Part shown: positions 1 through 10,969 of the stretch, piece by piece
Numbering within the stretch: the stretch's first letter is position 1
Layout of the letters: the number at the start of each line of letters is the position of its first letter
Assembly: GCA_900169235.1 (NCBI GenBank)
Contig: FWCC01000295.1
Coordinates: 335 to 64,334 of the forward strand
Length of the DNA stretch: 64,000 bases
Source: Zarea fungicola
Lineage: Eukaryota > Ascomycota > Sordariomycetes > Hypocreales > Cordycipitaceae
Reading direction: 5' to 3'
Notes under the pieces: model-generated
Told to the model about the DNA's origin: nothing
Databases searched by the model: none
What the model saw: only the letters and a program-made list of their open reading frames with translations
Position numbers and translations under genes: made by a program

Positions 1-657
1 TAGTCACCCTAACTACAATAATCTAGTAGGCTCTAACCGTGATAAAAACCTAGTCTAGTGTGTAACTCACTTATCTACACAGCTCGCTTATTAACTATAT
101 TATAGCATTTTAGTATTATAATTATTTAAAGTAATATAAGCTTTTAAGGTATTATATTCTATGGTTTTTTAAGAGTAGGGTTTTTCTATATAACTAAATA
201 TAGTATTAATATATAACGTAATAATAAAGGAGAGAAGTTAATAAATATATTATAAAGAAATAACTAGGCTAGATAATAGGTCTTAAGGATAAGACTAATA
301 AAGGAGGAATATTATATTATAAATATATTAAATATATTACTATAAGGGGGCTAAGGCGGCCTAAAGGGGACCTAGTAATTAGAACCCTATAGGAGGCTAA
401 ATTAGGAAGAAGGGAGTTATATGACCACATAAGGATTATGGGCGCACTATAATCTAGTAACTCATATAAGGAGCATAAGAGCACGTACTTTAGTACTCTA
501 GGAATTAATAGAGAAATGAACTAAATATATAAGTAGGGGAAGGACTATAGCTAGTCTAGATAGTTTAGATCTCTATTAATTAATTTAAGTAATAGTTCTA
601 CTATTAAGAGTACTACCTCTTAATAAAACTTACTATATACTATTTAATATAACTTAA
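1..657. repeat. AT-rich, RIP-like degenerate DNA
   Basis: This stretch is strongly AT-rich, with many TA steps, many stop codons in all frames and no usable reading frame. Such composition is what repeat-induced point mutation leaves of transposons in ascomycetes. The source element cannot be recognised. It ends sharply where the more GC-balanced inverted-repeat element begins near position 658. The RIP interpretation is inference from composition. Confidence 0.55.
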
Positions 658-1422
658 CCTGCTTTAGAACATACCCGATAAGCCATCGTTACACTGCACC
701 CATTACATTTATATGGGGCCATGCAAGAAAGGCCAGCTCCGTCGCAGAGCAGCTGATCTGCGACGGTAGTGGTATCAGTTTATGCATCCTCAACGTCATA
801 GCTACCATAGATATCATAGATATCATAGTTAATTATAGTTATACGGCGCGTGAGGCAATATCTACGGTCGTAATCTAGCTGCTGGCAAGCCAGTACCCCT
901 GCGAAAGTATAGCAGTACTGCGCGCCCACTACCCAAAGCTGAGCAGCAGTGCGAATTGCCAACTCACTCACAATTTTAATCATGGCCAGGGCTCTCCTCT
1001 GGTTAGGTCTTGCTATGGTAGTCTTTTTGGCTACGGTCGTAGTATCTGTCCTGGCAAGTTCATAGCAGACACGGCCCTTTTCATGGCGATTTAAAGGCTG
1101 CTTGCCGTTTCTATTATTCACCCTGCGCGCGACGAACAGGGTGAATATGTTATACCCACTCTGCAAGTACTTCCTGGCACCGTCGCGCATGTGGCGGAGG
1201 TTCCTTCTAATATTGCAATAAGAATCCCTGCACATGCGAAACTTTTCCAAAAGATTGAGCATGAAACGCCCTGGGAAGACAGCCATGGTGGACTTATCAG
1301 CCTCACAGACCGTATAGCTGAATGAGGGATTCGAGGGAATGGCGGCGCAGTCAAGTTCTAGTAGACTAGTGTAACGATGGCTTATAGACGTAGGTCACAG
1401 TCGGGGTATGCTCTAAAGCAAG
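658..1422. mobile_element. Small terminal-inverted-repeat element
   Basis: The left end (658-695) and the right end (1368-1422) are inverted copies. A perfect 17-nt match lies at 679-695 and, inverted, at 1368-1384. A further match containing GCTTTAGA/GCATACCC lies outside it. The right arm has about 17 extra bases in the middle that the left arm lacks. Between the arms are a hairpin (two 9-nt arms CCGTCGCAG/CTGCGACGG near 738-765) and an open frame of 168 codons on the minus strand (780-1286) matching no family I know. It reads as a non-autonomous DNA transposon or MITE-like element. No clear target-site duplication was seen. Confidence 0.55.
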
Positions 1423-2451
1423 TTGGGTCATTCGAACGGTATTCACTTAAGTCTGGTTAAGAGTAGAACTTTCAATAGAAGACTATTTCTCAGATTGACC
1501 AATAGGAATCTAAACTACCTAGACCAGCTACCGGGATACTTCTTCCTTGAGTACCCGTTTGTCCCTCTATTGAATCTTCGGATTACTCCCCGATCATGGT
1601 GATCCATCCTTGCCTCTGTAACTCTGGGCCACTGCCGGCTCACCGTGATGCGCGGTGATCCAGTCACGCGACCTTCTTCCTTGGTTTGTTGTGTTTCCAG
1701 CGACTGGCTCCGCTCACGGTCTGGCCTAGTCAAACATTGCATGTCTAGGATTGTGGTGGGACAAGGTATTTCCTCCATAAGCATGAGTTTCCAAGGGAAA
1801 AAAAAGATTAGAAACCAAAGTGGAGATACCTCCCACAATTGTAACGAGTGCTTGGCTTGGTAGTAATGAAGCCAGCGGCTTGATGCCTGAATGGCAGCTT
1901 TCAGACTTGACTAATGGAATGGAATCCTCATTTGACATGATTGATCTTGGCCAAAATGCTAGCTGCACTGACCATGGAGCTACAGAGTCCGAAAAAGGGT
2001 GGCGACGGGTGTTGAGGGTCTCTAACACTATCTATTTGTGCAACGCACCTCATCCAGCCTGAAACAGGTTCCATCTGAACCGCTGAGGGCATTCCTTGCG
2101 ACATCGAGACACATTGGACAGTACCCAGTACGCCAGTCACATTTGAGGGCGACACCATTCTTTTCTTTTTCAAGCTTCCAAAATTGTGGAGAACCAAGGT
2201 GTAAACTTTTGAATTTGCATTTGGCTATTCATACCCATAGGACTAGCATCACCTCAGGGGGTGTTAGCGGCTTGCAACAACGTCAACGACCTGGGCGAGT
2301 AGCCCGGTACTCGATTTCTAACACCCCTGAATGAATTTAAGACACTCACAACTCAATTATTCATTGTTGAAACTCGACTATTTCCTAGACACTGAAGTAC
2401 ATTGCGTATCTATTCCCTCCCTGGCAAAGGCTGCCTTGAGAGCCAGTTCTT
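1423..2451. other. Unassigned region with overlapping short frames
   Basis: Several 70-110-codon frames overlap on both strands here, but none resembles a known family and none joins into a longer protein by plausible introns. The minus-strand frames at 1515-1838, 1726-2028 and 1928-2197 succeed one another in different registers, which could mean a decayed gene with frameshifts. I cannot support a gene call. Confidence 0.3.
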
Positions 2452-2871
2452 TCAAAGCTTTGTCCTTAGTTTTGTGAAGAATGACATCGTGGAGATACTG
2501 TCAGAAAATTCTTGAATCTCGTCAATGAGCATTCCATCTTCGGAAAATTTTATCAGCCAGATGGATTCACTTTTGAAAGCACTCACGGAGCTTTCACCTC
2601 TGCCTGCAACTCGTACACAGGCAGTTGCGGAATCGCTATCGATGATTTGTTCATGAACGTCGGCATCAAACTGGGTAAAAATTGAGTTGAGACGGATCAT
2701 ATAATGGTAATATTGCGCGTTGTCCATTGGGGATAGTTTCATTGATGAAGGCATAAAGTAATGTATGCAACCAGAACTCTTGAGTTTGAGGGTAGACTTC
2801 GCATCCAGGTCCAGCCAGGCATTGATGAACTTCTGTATGGTGTCGAGCATTCTTCGCTTCTTGAGTTGCAT
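2452..2871 (-). CDS. SnoaL-like (NTF2-fold) protein
   Basis: This single-exon frame of 139 residues has the layout of fungal SnoaL-like/ketosteroid-isomerase-fold proteins: an N-terminal helix (about 6-24) ending in a W-L-D-L-D motif, a CIHYF-type strand around residues 35-39, a helix with YYHYMIRLN, and alternating strands ending near E-F-S-D. The length is normal for the family, so the Met at 2871 is accepted. Family members bind small hydrophobic ligands or cyclise polyketides, but many fungal ones are uncharacterised. It is divergent from the fatty-acid dioxygenase at 3428-5503, with about 560 bp between start codons, so a shared role in oxylipin or secondary metabolism is possible but only inferred. 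The catalytic residues cannot be fixed. Confidence 0.6.
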   Translation of the reverse strand: MQLKKRRMLDTIQKFINAWLDLDAKSTLKLKSSGCIHYFMPSSMKLSPMDNAQYYHYMIRLNSIFTQFDADVHEQIIDSDSATACVRVAGRGESSVSAFKSESIWLIKFSEDGMLIDEIQEFSDSISTMSFFTKLRTKL

Positions 2872-3427
2872 TCTGATGAGATAAACTGCAAGATGCTGTA
2901 TTGTGAGGTCGTTGCTGAAAGAACTGGGCTACAATTAGAGTGGCAAAGCTGCAACAGTGCAGTGGAAGGCCGAGATGAAGGCTATGCAAGAGACAACACA
3001 GACATGAGATTCGTAAAGGGATAATATTCTCTCTAATAAAGTGTCTTTGCAAGTATTGAGTACTAATTTATAGATCCATTCCATCTACGGAAGGGAGGAC
3101 AGATGCTTTGCAGATGATACGGCTATCGTGTCGCAACTCTATTCGATCCATACATCCAGCTCATCTCATTCGATGGGAACCATACATGTTTCATTTCATC
3201 GCTGCGTATCACGAAATTATTACATTCCAGTATTCGTGTGAGATAACCACCCTGCATTCCGTTGGCCAATGCCTTTTGTATCGGGGAACATCTTCCTCAA
3301 GGAGATATATGAGCGACAATCGAGTAGTAATGTGTTGCTCTCCAAGTATCAACTTGGCTATACTCCAAGGGAAGGACGTACACTCGTGTTCAAACACGAT
3401 CACCTGCCACTACAATCATTGGGCACG

Positions 3428-5503
3428 ATGGTTATATTTTATTTTCTGCTCTTAGCCTCTCAGCTGACATCTAACTTAATTTGCACTACTGTCAATGCAG
3501 TCCCAAAATTATTTACAGACTTGGCTTATTCTGCTACAGATTTGAGGTATCTTGGCGCCTATGATATCATTACTCTCTGCGAAATTGCCATCACTGGTCT
3601 GCCCGGGCTGCCAATAGATGACAAAACGGCATTAATAGAAAAATCAAGAAGAATCCTCGCAAAACTTCCCGCCGAGTCAGGCTTGCTTAGGAGCGTTGAG
3701 GGTCTATTCCTCCACAAACTTTGGTTGCAAAGATACAGGGCCATCAGTCTCAGTACAGCGCGTTGCGTTGCAGAAATGGACGCCTTGCAACCAGCATCTC
3801 GGGGTGATTGCGTGACCGCAAAGAGCAGCAATTCGTCATACATTTCAGTAACAACAAAGAGCTGGAGTGAAACTGATCTCCCAAGTCCAGAGGCTGTTTT
3901 TGATGGTTTGATGGCCCGTGGCAAGAGATTTTACCCACATCCTGGAAAAATTTCAAGTGCCCTGTTTCATCTCGCAACAATTATAACACATGACATTTTT
4001 CGTACTGTGTGGTATTCCGACCCTGGTTTTCAACCTATAGATGTTCACTGATATGGCTTCAACCAGGATCCAAACGATTTTCGACGTACCAAAACATCGC
4101 CGTACCTGGACCTATCACCATTATATGGCTACACGGTAGCTGAGAGGCGAGGCATGCGAATGCTTACCCAGGGACTCATCACACCGGATTCCTTTGCCTT
4201 TGGGAGATTCTCGACCTTACCACCAGGTGCAAGAGTTTTGCTGATCTTTTTCAACCGCTATCACAATTTTGTAGCCCGGAAACTTGCGACGTAAGTATCC
4301 AAAGAGTCCATACCTACTCACTTGATTGCGGTATAGCACTAAAGAAAACAGAATCAATGAAAATTCTCGCTTTTCTACGTCGGAATATGAACCAAGAACA
4401 ACCAGCGAAATTGATGAAGATCTTTTCCAGGTTGCAAAGCATATAACCTGCTCTCTTTATGTCAACATTATTCTTAAGGATTATCTACGCACAATTTTGG
4501 ATCTTCAGCGCGAGCATACATCGTGGAGTTTCTACCCACGCAACAGGCCAAAAGATTCGATTTTTATCAAACGCATTCCAGAAGGCAATGGCAACCAGGT
4601 ATCCGTCGAGTTCAATTTGCTTTATCGATGGCACTCAACCATATCCCAGAAGGACGAACAATGGATGGCAGCAGAGTTTGGAAACATGTCAAAGCAGCAA
4701 AATGTTTCCAAAGTTACTGATCCGAATTTCATGGCCATGTTGCATCAAAAGGAATCCGGTTGGTACTCTCAAAAGCAGCAAAATATATTTGTGGGAATGG
4801 ATCGGGACGACGATGGCACGTATCATGAAGGTTTTCTCCATGATATTTTTATCTCCTCAGTTGAAGAAGTTGCAGGGTCATTTGGGGCAAGAAGAGTTCC
4901 AGATGTGCTGCGGCCTGTTGAGATACTTGGAATTCTGCAGTCACGAGAATGGAATGTAGGAACACTAAATGATTTTCGTCATAGTGTTGGCCTACGCCGG
5001 CACACAACGTTTGAAGATGTGAACCCTGACCCGCAGATTGTCGATGCAATCTCACAATTATATAGCTCGCCAGATCATGTCGAGTTATATCCCGGCCTGG
5101 TTGTGGAACAAACCAATGAGAAAGGCCTATGTGCTGGCTTGACCACCGGGTTTGCCATTCTCGCGGACGCCTTGATGTTAGTACGTGGGGATGCTCAACA
5201 CACGACAAGCTTTAATGCTGGCAATCTCACTAGCTGGGGGTGAGTATCTAATGTGAATGACAATCCATTTCTTTATTTGCTAACTTTTCGTCAAGGTATG
5301 ATGAAGTGTCGAGTCATGACGGTATTGACGCGGGTCATGTGTTTCACAAACTGGCACGGCGAGCACTTCCCCACACTCTACCCGAAAACAGTATATACGG
5401 TCATTTTCCGTTTGTTGCACCAGAAGAGAACGTCTCTATACACAAGAAACTAGGTACATTCGAGAGGTATGATTGGAGCAGGTCTCTGAGCAATGAACGG
5501 TAG
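3428..5503 (+). CDS. Stand-alone Ppo-type fatty-acid dioxygenase (haem peroxidase fold)
   Basis: The four proposed exons 3428-4006, 4067-4290, 4337-5239 and 5296-5503 give about 637 residues. The protein matches the N-terminal dioxygenase half of psi-factor-producing oxygenases/linoleate diol synthases. The distal haem His lies in THDIFRT (about residue 188). The catalytic Tyr and proximal His lie in the YRWH motif (about 364-367). SPYLDLSPLYG and FNRYHNFVA are also recognisable. Such enzymes turn linoleate into hydroperoxides for oxylipin signals. Typical Ppo proteins continue for about 450 residues with a P450-like isomerase half; here the frame stops right after the dioxygenase domain and no P450 sequence follows. 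The in-frame TGA at 4049-4051 falls in the 60-nt intron 4007-4066. The start is uncertain: Met at 3269 is also open, and Met 3428 begins a hydrophobic, signal-like stretch. Confidence 0.8.
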
Positions 5504-6572
5504 TCTCTCATTATAACTTGCTAGGAGCCAAGTATAACGGGGATATCCCTAGAATGAGCGATACGCTGCTCTTGACTATTAAGATGGCCAGCAGGATTCG
5601 TCACTACTACAATCCTCACTGCTATAGTATGTAGTAAGAAGTAATAGAATAGTTGCCTGTCCATGGCACCTTGATTTATGGCCTTTGGGCTGCCACATTT
5701 GACAATTTCTTATTCTTCTATAAAGAAATAATCTAGCTAAGAATATGTATCTTTATTTATATGTAAAATATTTTATTTATAAAGTCTTCTTCTAGTTATC
5801 TATTTACCTTTTTATTATTTTACCTCTCTGTTGATTATTTGGTAGTTTTTGTTTGGCTGGTAGTGGCGCACCACCCCCAATACCAGATGTACCTTTTTAG
5901 TGGCACATGGTGGTGACAATACTTGAACTTTCTGCCATTCTCTAGACACGGGTTCCGAGCAGACAGATGTGCGCTAATTCTCTAGAATAAATATAACCTG
6001 GAAATCAATTTTGAAAAGAATCAAGAAATTACGAATCGCCCTCCAGCATTTACCGTAAAACATCACGAATAGGAGCCCTCATAATGTGTACCTGTCTTGG
6101 TGGGCACTGAGAGAGGATCTGGCAGCACGGCAATGGCAAAGACACAGAGACTGAGCCTGGGAGCCTGGGAGGTTGTGATTATTTAGAAAATAAATTTCAA
6201 GTGAAATAGATTCAATTTATTCTGTCTACTCTGTATATTCTGTATATTCGGTATATCTGTCATTACCTATTACATTCACAGTGTTGTTGAGCCAAGTCCT
6301 GTATATAGATGGTACGTACGTCCGTCAGTGAGGCTCCGCCACTGTGGCGGGTCCAGCTGTGCCACAATCCCCTTCACTATCAATCTGGCAGCTCATTCAC
6401 TTGGACAGAATAGCTATCTTCTCCATCAACAGCTGCTTGAATTCCTGCTCGTCGGTCGCAATCGAGCCAAGACACTGTGTACATGAAACCAGCGAATCCG
6501 CACTCTCAATTACACAGCTGAGCAGTTTTTACGACATTCCTCACCACTCGCTCCACGGAGCCGGCTGTCGCA
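5504..6572. other. Intergenic region, partly AT-rich
   Basis: No coding sequence is recognisable. About 5690-5840 is AT-rich. A short imperfect array of TTCTGTATAT-like units lies near 6222-6262. The last 300 bases are probably promoter and 5' leader of the ChAPs gene that starts at 6573. Confidence 0.5.
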
Positions 6573-8900
6573 ATGTTGGCCCCTGCTGTGCCAGAGTAGG
6601 ACCGATTCGCACCCGTGGGAGGCTCACTCGGCTAACCCAGATCTAGGATCACGGAAGAGAACCTCCATGAATCGATTGACGCCCGAACCGAGTCTCTTTT
6701 GTCCCTGCGCGAGCTCGGCCCGCCTGATCTTGTCCACCTCCTGAAGCAGACCACTCACAGCCCGGGCAAGCAGGTACGTGGGATGCGACCACGATTATAT
6801 CCCAAGCTAACTGTTTAGTCTGGCGTCTATCATCATGTTACTGGTGTGGATGCCTCATCGTCTGCCAGTCTTGCTGCCTATATCAATACCCTGACATACA
6901 AGGAGCACGGCCCTAGCGCAACGTCCAAGATTGTGGAGGGTGTTTTTTGGTAAGGATAACGAGCTGTGGAAAAGTACTGACGGCTACTGACAATGACAAG
7001 CTGCTACAATGCATTCTCTAGGCTCGATATGCGTGTGCACGTTTCAATCCCCGGTACTGTCGAGAGCTACTGTGTTGACGAACGAGGCGAGAAGCGAAAG
7101 GCATCAGAGGACCTGTGGCTGGAGACATATCTGTGCAGTGTTCTGCGCGCCTACTCCTACGCGGATGATGGCAGCGGCGATACAATTCGAAAGATTATGG
7201 GCGTGCGCCGCTTTAACCCAGTAACCAATACCGAGGCTGAGCACCGCTTCTTGCATGCGGCTGAGCAGCTCTTCTTCCGAGGTATGCCCCCGCCTTGATT
7301 GACGGGATAAGGGAGCTAATCGTTTGTAGGCTGGCAGCTCGGCTCGGACTCTGTTGTTCAGGTCCCAACGACTGTTTCTAATCACTTGACTGCTGGACTT
7401 CTCAAGTACCTCGAGACGACAGGCCGGTTCGCATCTGGTATCAATCTGTTTGAGAAGCTTAGTGCGCAGAGCATTGAGGTTTCATCCCTGCTGGCCAAGG
7501 TGCAATTCATGGGCAGCGAGGAAGTTTCTGGCGTCAAAGTACTTTATGAGTCGCTTCAACAGAATCCAATGGACTACGTCATGCTCGACACCCAGGCCGA
7601 ATTCTTGATGAAGAAGGCGCAAAAGTCTGAGACGGCCGAGCAGCGAACCGACAGGCTTACAATGGCGTTGGGATGCGCCGATCGAAGCACCGTTGCTGCT
7701 CCCAGCGAGTTTGGTACGTGGGCCAGGCTGGCACAGGTCTACGTTGCCATGGAAGACTGGGAAAACGCGCTCACGACTCTCAACTCATGCCCCATGTTTA
7801 CCTACCAGGACAAGGATGCGCCGCTGATGCCAGAGCCCAAGGAAGTACAGCTACCCATTCTTCCTGAAACCAGACTGGATGAGATTGACAGCGAACCCGA
7901 GTCGAGGTTCTCTGAGCAGGTGGATCCCAGCCTCCTCGGCCTACGCGCGGCTGCGTACCGCGGCACGTTTAAAAAGGCATACAGCATCCTGACGGAGATG
8001 ACGTCCAAGATTGGCTGGGATCAGCTGCTCAAGATTCGCAGCACCGTGTTTGTCATGGAGGACGAATACCGCACGGAGAAGCAGGAGGCGACACAAGGTG
8101 CGCATAAACGAACAGCAAGCACAGATGGTCTACGTGGCACCCCTGACCCTACCGCCAATGGCAACGGCAAGGAGCAGCCCGAGGCGGAGGGGGAGGCTGA
8201 TGGGGCTGACAAGGTCAATGGCGAAGAAGCCGGCGTTGAGCGTCCCTCGAACACGATTGACCCCAAGATAGTAAAGGCTGATCAGGAGAATGTAAGTCTA
8301 CCAGTTTGCAGTTTGCAGTTTGCCAGTTTGCCAGTGATGCAATCAAGCTAATGAGAGCAGGGTGAGGACGAGGAGACGCTGTCCAAACTCAATACGAAGC
8401 GCCTGTGTGAGCGATGGCTAGACAGCCTATTCATGGTGCTGTATGAGGACCTCCGTGTATACACGATTTGGCGCACGCAGATGGCCCAGTATCGGGCGCA
8501 GCAAATGCAGTATAAGAAGTCTGCGGAGGAGTGGGAGATTCTGGGCACGCTGGCGGAGCGCCTGCAGCACTTTGACGAGGCTGTCGAGGCATACCGGGCC
8601 TGCCTGTCTCTCCGATTTAGCCCCAAGGCCCTGGCCGGTGTGCTCCGCGTGTACGAGCGGTCCAAGAGCACACGCGAGACGGTGGCCTCGGTGATCCGAC
8701 TCGTCACCTGGCAGTACAGATGGTACAGCGAGTTCAGCCCGGAGCTGCTGCACACGATCCGCACGCTGATTGAGGATGAGGGCGCGGTCAAGGTGCGCAG
8801 CATAATACAGGCGACGAGCCTGCCACAGAATGTATTGGATCTGACGCACCACTATGCGGCGCTCTGTGCCAACTTTCGCAGCAGCGGCACCGAGGGTTAG
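6573..8900 (+). CDS. ChAPs-family (Chs5-Arf1p-binding) exomer protein, Bud7/Chs6 type
   Basis: Proposed exons are 6573-6595, 6641-6773, 6819-6949, 7001-7281, 7330-8291 and 8361-8900. The N-terminus carries a conserved block with RTESLLSLRELGPPDLVHLL, followed by YHHVTG.DASSSASLAAYINTL and the tetratricopeptide-like helices of ChAPs proteins (YLETTGRFASGINLF, WARLAQVYVAMEDWENAL). ChAPs proteins pair with Chs5 in exomer, the Arf1-dependent coat that carries chitin synthase and other cargo from the trans-Golgi to the cell surface. A less conserved, acidic Glu/Gly/Asn insert lies at 8090-8290, just before the last intron. The start is inferred from frame conservation across the first 45-nt intron. 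At the third junction (6949/7001) a Cys replaces the Trp I would expect, so that site is slightly uncertain. The stop is TAG at 8898-8900. Confidence 0.88.
8292..8360 (+). repeat. Intron with short tandem repeat (CAGTTTGC units)
   Basis: The last intron of the ChAPs gene contains four to five adjoining copies of an 8-10 nt unit (CAGTTTGC / CCAGTTTG) between about 8300 and 8335. It is probably replication slippage inside non-coding sequence. The splice sites GTAAGT and GAGCAG lie outside the array. Confidence 0.7.
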
Positions 8901-9245
8901 TGGACGGATCTGGACAGCTAGTACGGAGTAGCTGGGGTCTAGATGGGACCCTGGGCGGCAGCCAGTAAAAACGGCGCAGTGCTTGTTGAGATGGATAGAT
9001 ATTCGTACATGTATACTGCATGACTTTAGCTAATTTTATTATTTAAATTTCAAGACGGTTTCAAGTATGATGTCACGCCGGTAGAGGCATGTCTGTAGAA
9101 AGTTGCCCCTCAGTTTCGATGGTGGGGCATGTCTAGAAACTTATCAAGCATCGGCAGCACTGGAAACTTTTTCAACGTCTACACCACGGGAATACAACAC
9201 CAGCTGTCGCCATCACTCCACTACGACTGCAAATATATTGTTGAA
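8901..9245. other. Intergenic region between ChAPs and GPN1 genes
   Basis: No gene is visible. The stretch holds the 3' end of the ChAPs transcript, with AT-rich sequence at 9025-9055, and the promoter/leader of the GPN1 gene on the same strand. Confidence 0.5.
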
Positions 9246-10491
9246 ATGGCTTCGGAATCAGCGAGCGCGACGGCGGCGACGGCCTCGTCGCCAGTTGCCA
9301 TTGTCTGCGTCGGCATGGCAGGTTCGGCCACACCTCTAAAGATGTGCTCAGCTCAGAGCTAACCCTTGCTTCCTAGGCTCCGGCAAGACGACCTTTATGC
9401 AGCGCATCAACGCATACCTCCACGAAAAGGAGGAGCCGCCCTACGTGATGAACCTCGACCCGGCCGTCATGACGGTGCCGTTTGAGTCCAACATTGACAT
9501 TCGCGACTCGGTCAACTACGAGGAGGTGATGAAGCAGTACAACCTGGGGCCCAACGGCGGCATCCTCACGTCCCTCAACCTCTTTGCCACAAAGGTGGAC
9601 CAAATCGTCAACCTGCTCGAGAAGCGCACCAAGCCCGACCCGACGGCGGCGGCGGCGGCGGCGGCGGCGGACCCAGCGAAAAAGCCCATCCGCAACATCC
9701 TCGTGGACACGCCGGGCCAGATTGAAGTTTTTGTGTGGTCCGCCTCGGGCACCATCCTGCTCGAGTCTCTGGCCTCGTCGTTCCCGACGGTGATTGCGTA
9801 CGTCATTGACACGCCGCGCACGGCGTCGACATCAACCTTTATGAGCAACATGCTCTACGCGTGCTCGATCCTGTACAAGACCAAGCTCCCCATGATTCTC
9901 GTCTTCAACAAGACGGACGTCAAGGACGCGGCGTTTGCAAAAGAGTGGATGACGGATTTCGAGGCGTTTCAGGAGGCGCTCCGCAAAGATGAAGAGTCGG
10001 ACGTACTCGGAGGCGTGGAGGGCGGCGGCCATGGAGGGAGCGGGTACATGGGCAGCCTGCTCAACTCCATGAGCCTCATGCTGGAGGAGTTTTACGCGCA
10101 CCTGAGCATGGTCGGGGTGAGCTCGCGGATGGGCACGGGCGTGGACGAATTTTTCGCGGCGGTGGAGGAGAAGAGGCTCGAGTTTCTGAGGGACTACCAG
10201 CCCGAGCTGGAGAGGCGGCGCGAGGAGCGGGAGGACGCGAAGAAGGCGGCGCGGGACAGGGAGCTGGGCAAGATGATGCAGGACATGGCTGTTGGTGAGG
10301 GCGGTGTTGCTGGTGCTGCTGGAGCCGCTGGCGAGGAGGAGGATGTGGAAAGCAGTGGTGACGATGAGGATTCCGGGGATGAGGCGGTCAAGGCGAGCCT
10401 GCAGGAAAAGTACAATGCCGCACTGGGGGATAATGAGGATTCGGTGCTGGCGGACGCGAGTTTTGCAAAGTATCTGCACAAGCAACGATGA
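9246..10491 (+). CDS. npa3: GPN-loop GTPase 1 (Npa3), RNA polymerase II assembly factor
   Basis: Two exons, 9246-9321 and 9377-10491, give 396 residues. Walker A (GMAGSGKTT) is split by the intron, then come the LDPAV motif, the diagnostic Gly-Pro-Asn loop (LGPNGGI), the G3 motif DTPGQIE and the G4 motif NKTD. GPN1/Npa3 dimerises with its paralogues and is needed for assembly and nuclear import of RNA polymerase II. The C-terminal third is charged and acidic, with an [17 protein letters not shown] stretch typical of the family. A run of eight alanines encoded by GCG repeats follows the KRTKPDPT segment and looks like a codon-repeat expansion. The convergent neighbour is the Rpb12 gene, a subunit of the same polymerase. 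Start and splice sites are well supported by motif continuity. Confidence 0.93.
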
Positions 10492-10598
10492 ATGAGCGGA
10501 CCAAAGGAAATAACGAGGCGTTTTGGAGTTTTCATAGTATGGATTTATTTCCGAAAAGAATTTGATTGTTATTTTTTTCTCATCTTTCAATTTATATT

Positions 10599-10868
10599 GA
10601 ATTTCGCATTTCGCATTTGACTGTATTTTGTCATTTTCATTCAAAAATGTATGAATTTCTTTGCCAGTGAGAACAAGAAATGAAGTTGATTTATAATCCC
10701 AACTCCAATACACCTGTAATCACTCTATCAATTTTCCTGCGAATTTCGCATTTAATTGTATTTTTTCTTTTTCATTTAAAATGCATGAATTTCTTGGCCG
10801 GTGAGAACAAGAATAAAGTTGATTTATAAGCCCAAAACTCCAATACACCAGTGATTCCTGTATCAATA
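10599..10868. repeat. Imperfect tandem duplication of about 130 bp
   Basis: Two adjoining direct copies are visible at about 10599-10733 and 10741-10868. Both run from GAATTTCGCATTT through ATGAATTTCTT, GGTGAGAACAAGAA, GTTGATTTATAA and CTCCAATACACC to TATCAAT. They differ by scattered substitutions and small indels. The pair lies between the convergent GPN1 and Rpb12 genes and may hold their 3' untranslated regions. No coding potential is apparent. Confidence 0.85.
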
Positions 10869-10969
10869 TTTCTCCCCCCATCCTTATTGTTTCTTTTATT
10901 TCGTAAAAGATGCAGCAAGTCGAATGCACCCTCTTCCCATCCCCAGTCTCCCAATCATTGTGGCATAAT

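Noticed and set aside
4049..4051. In-frame TGA as a sign of a dioxygenase pseudogene
   Set aside because: It falls inside a 60-nt intron with acceptable borders; removing it restores the family pattern between the HDIFRT and SPYLDLSPLYG motifs.
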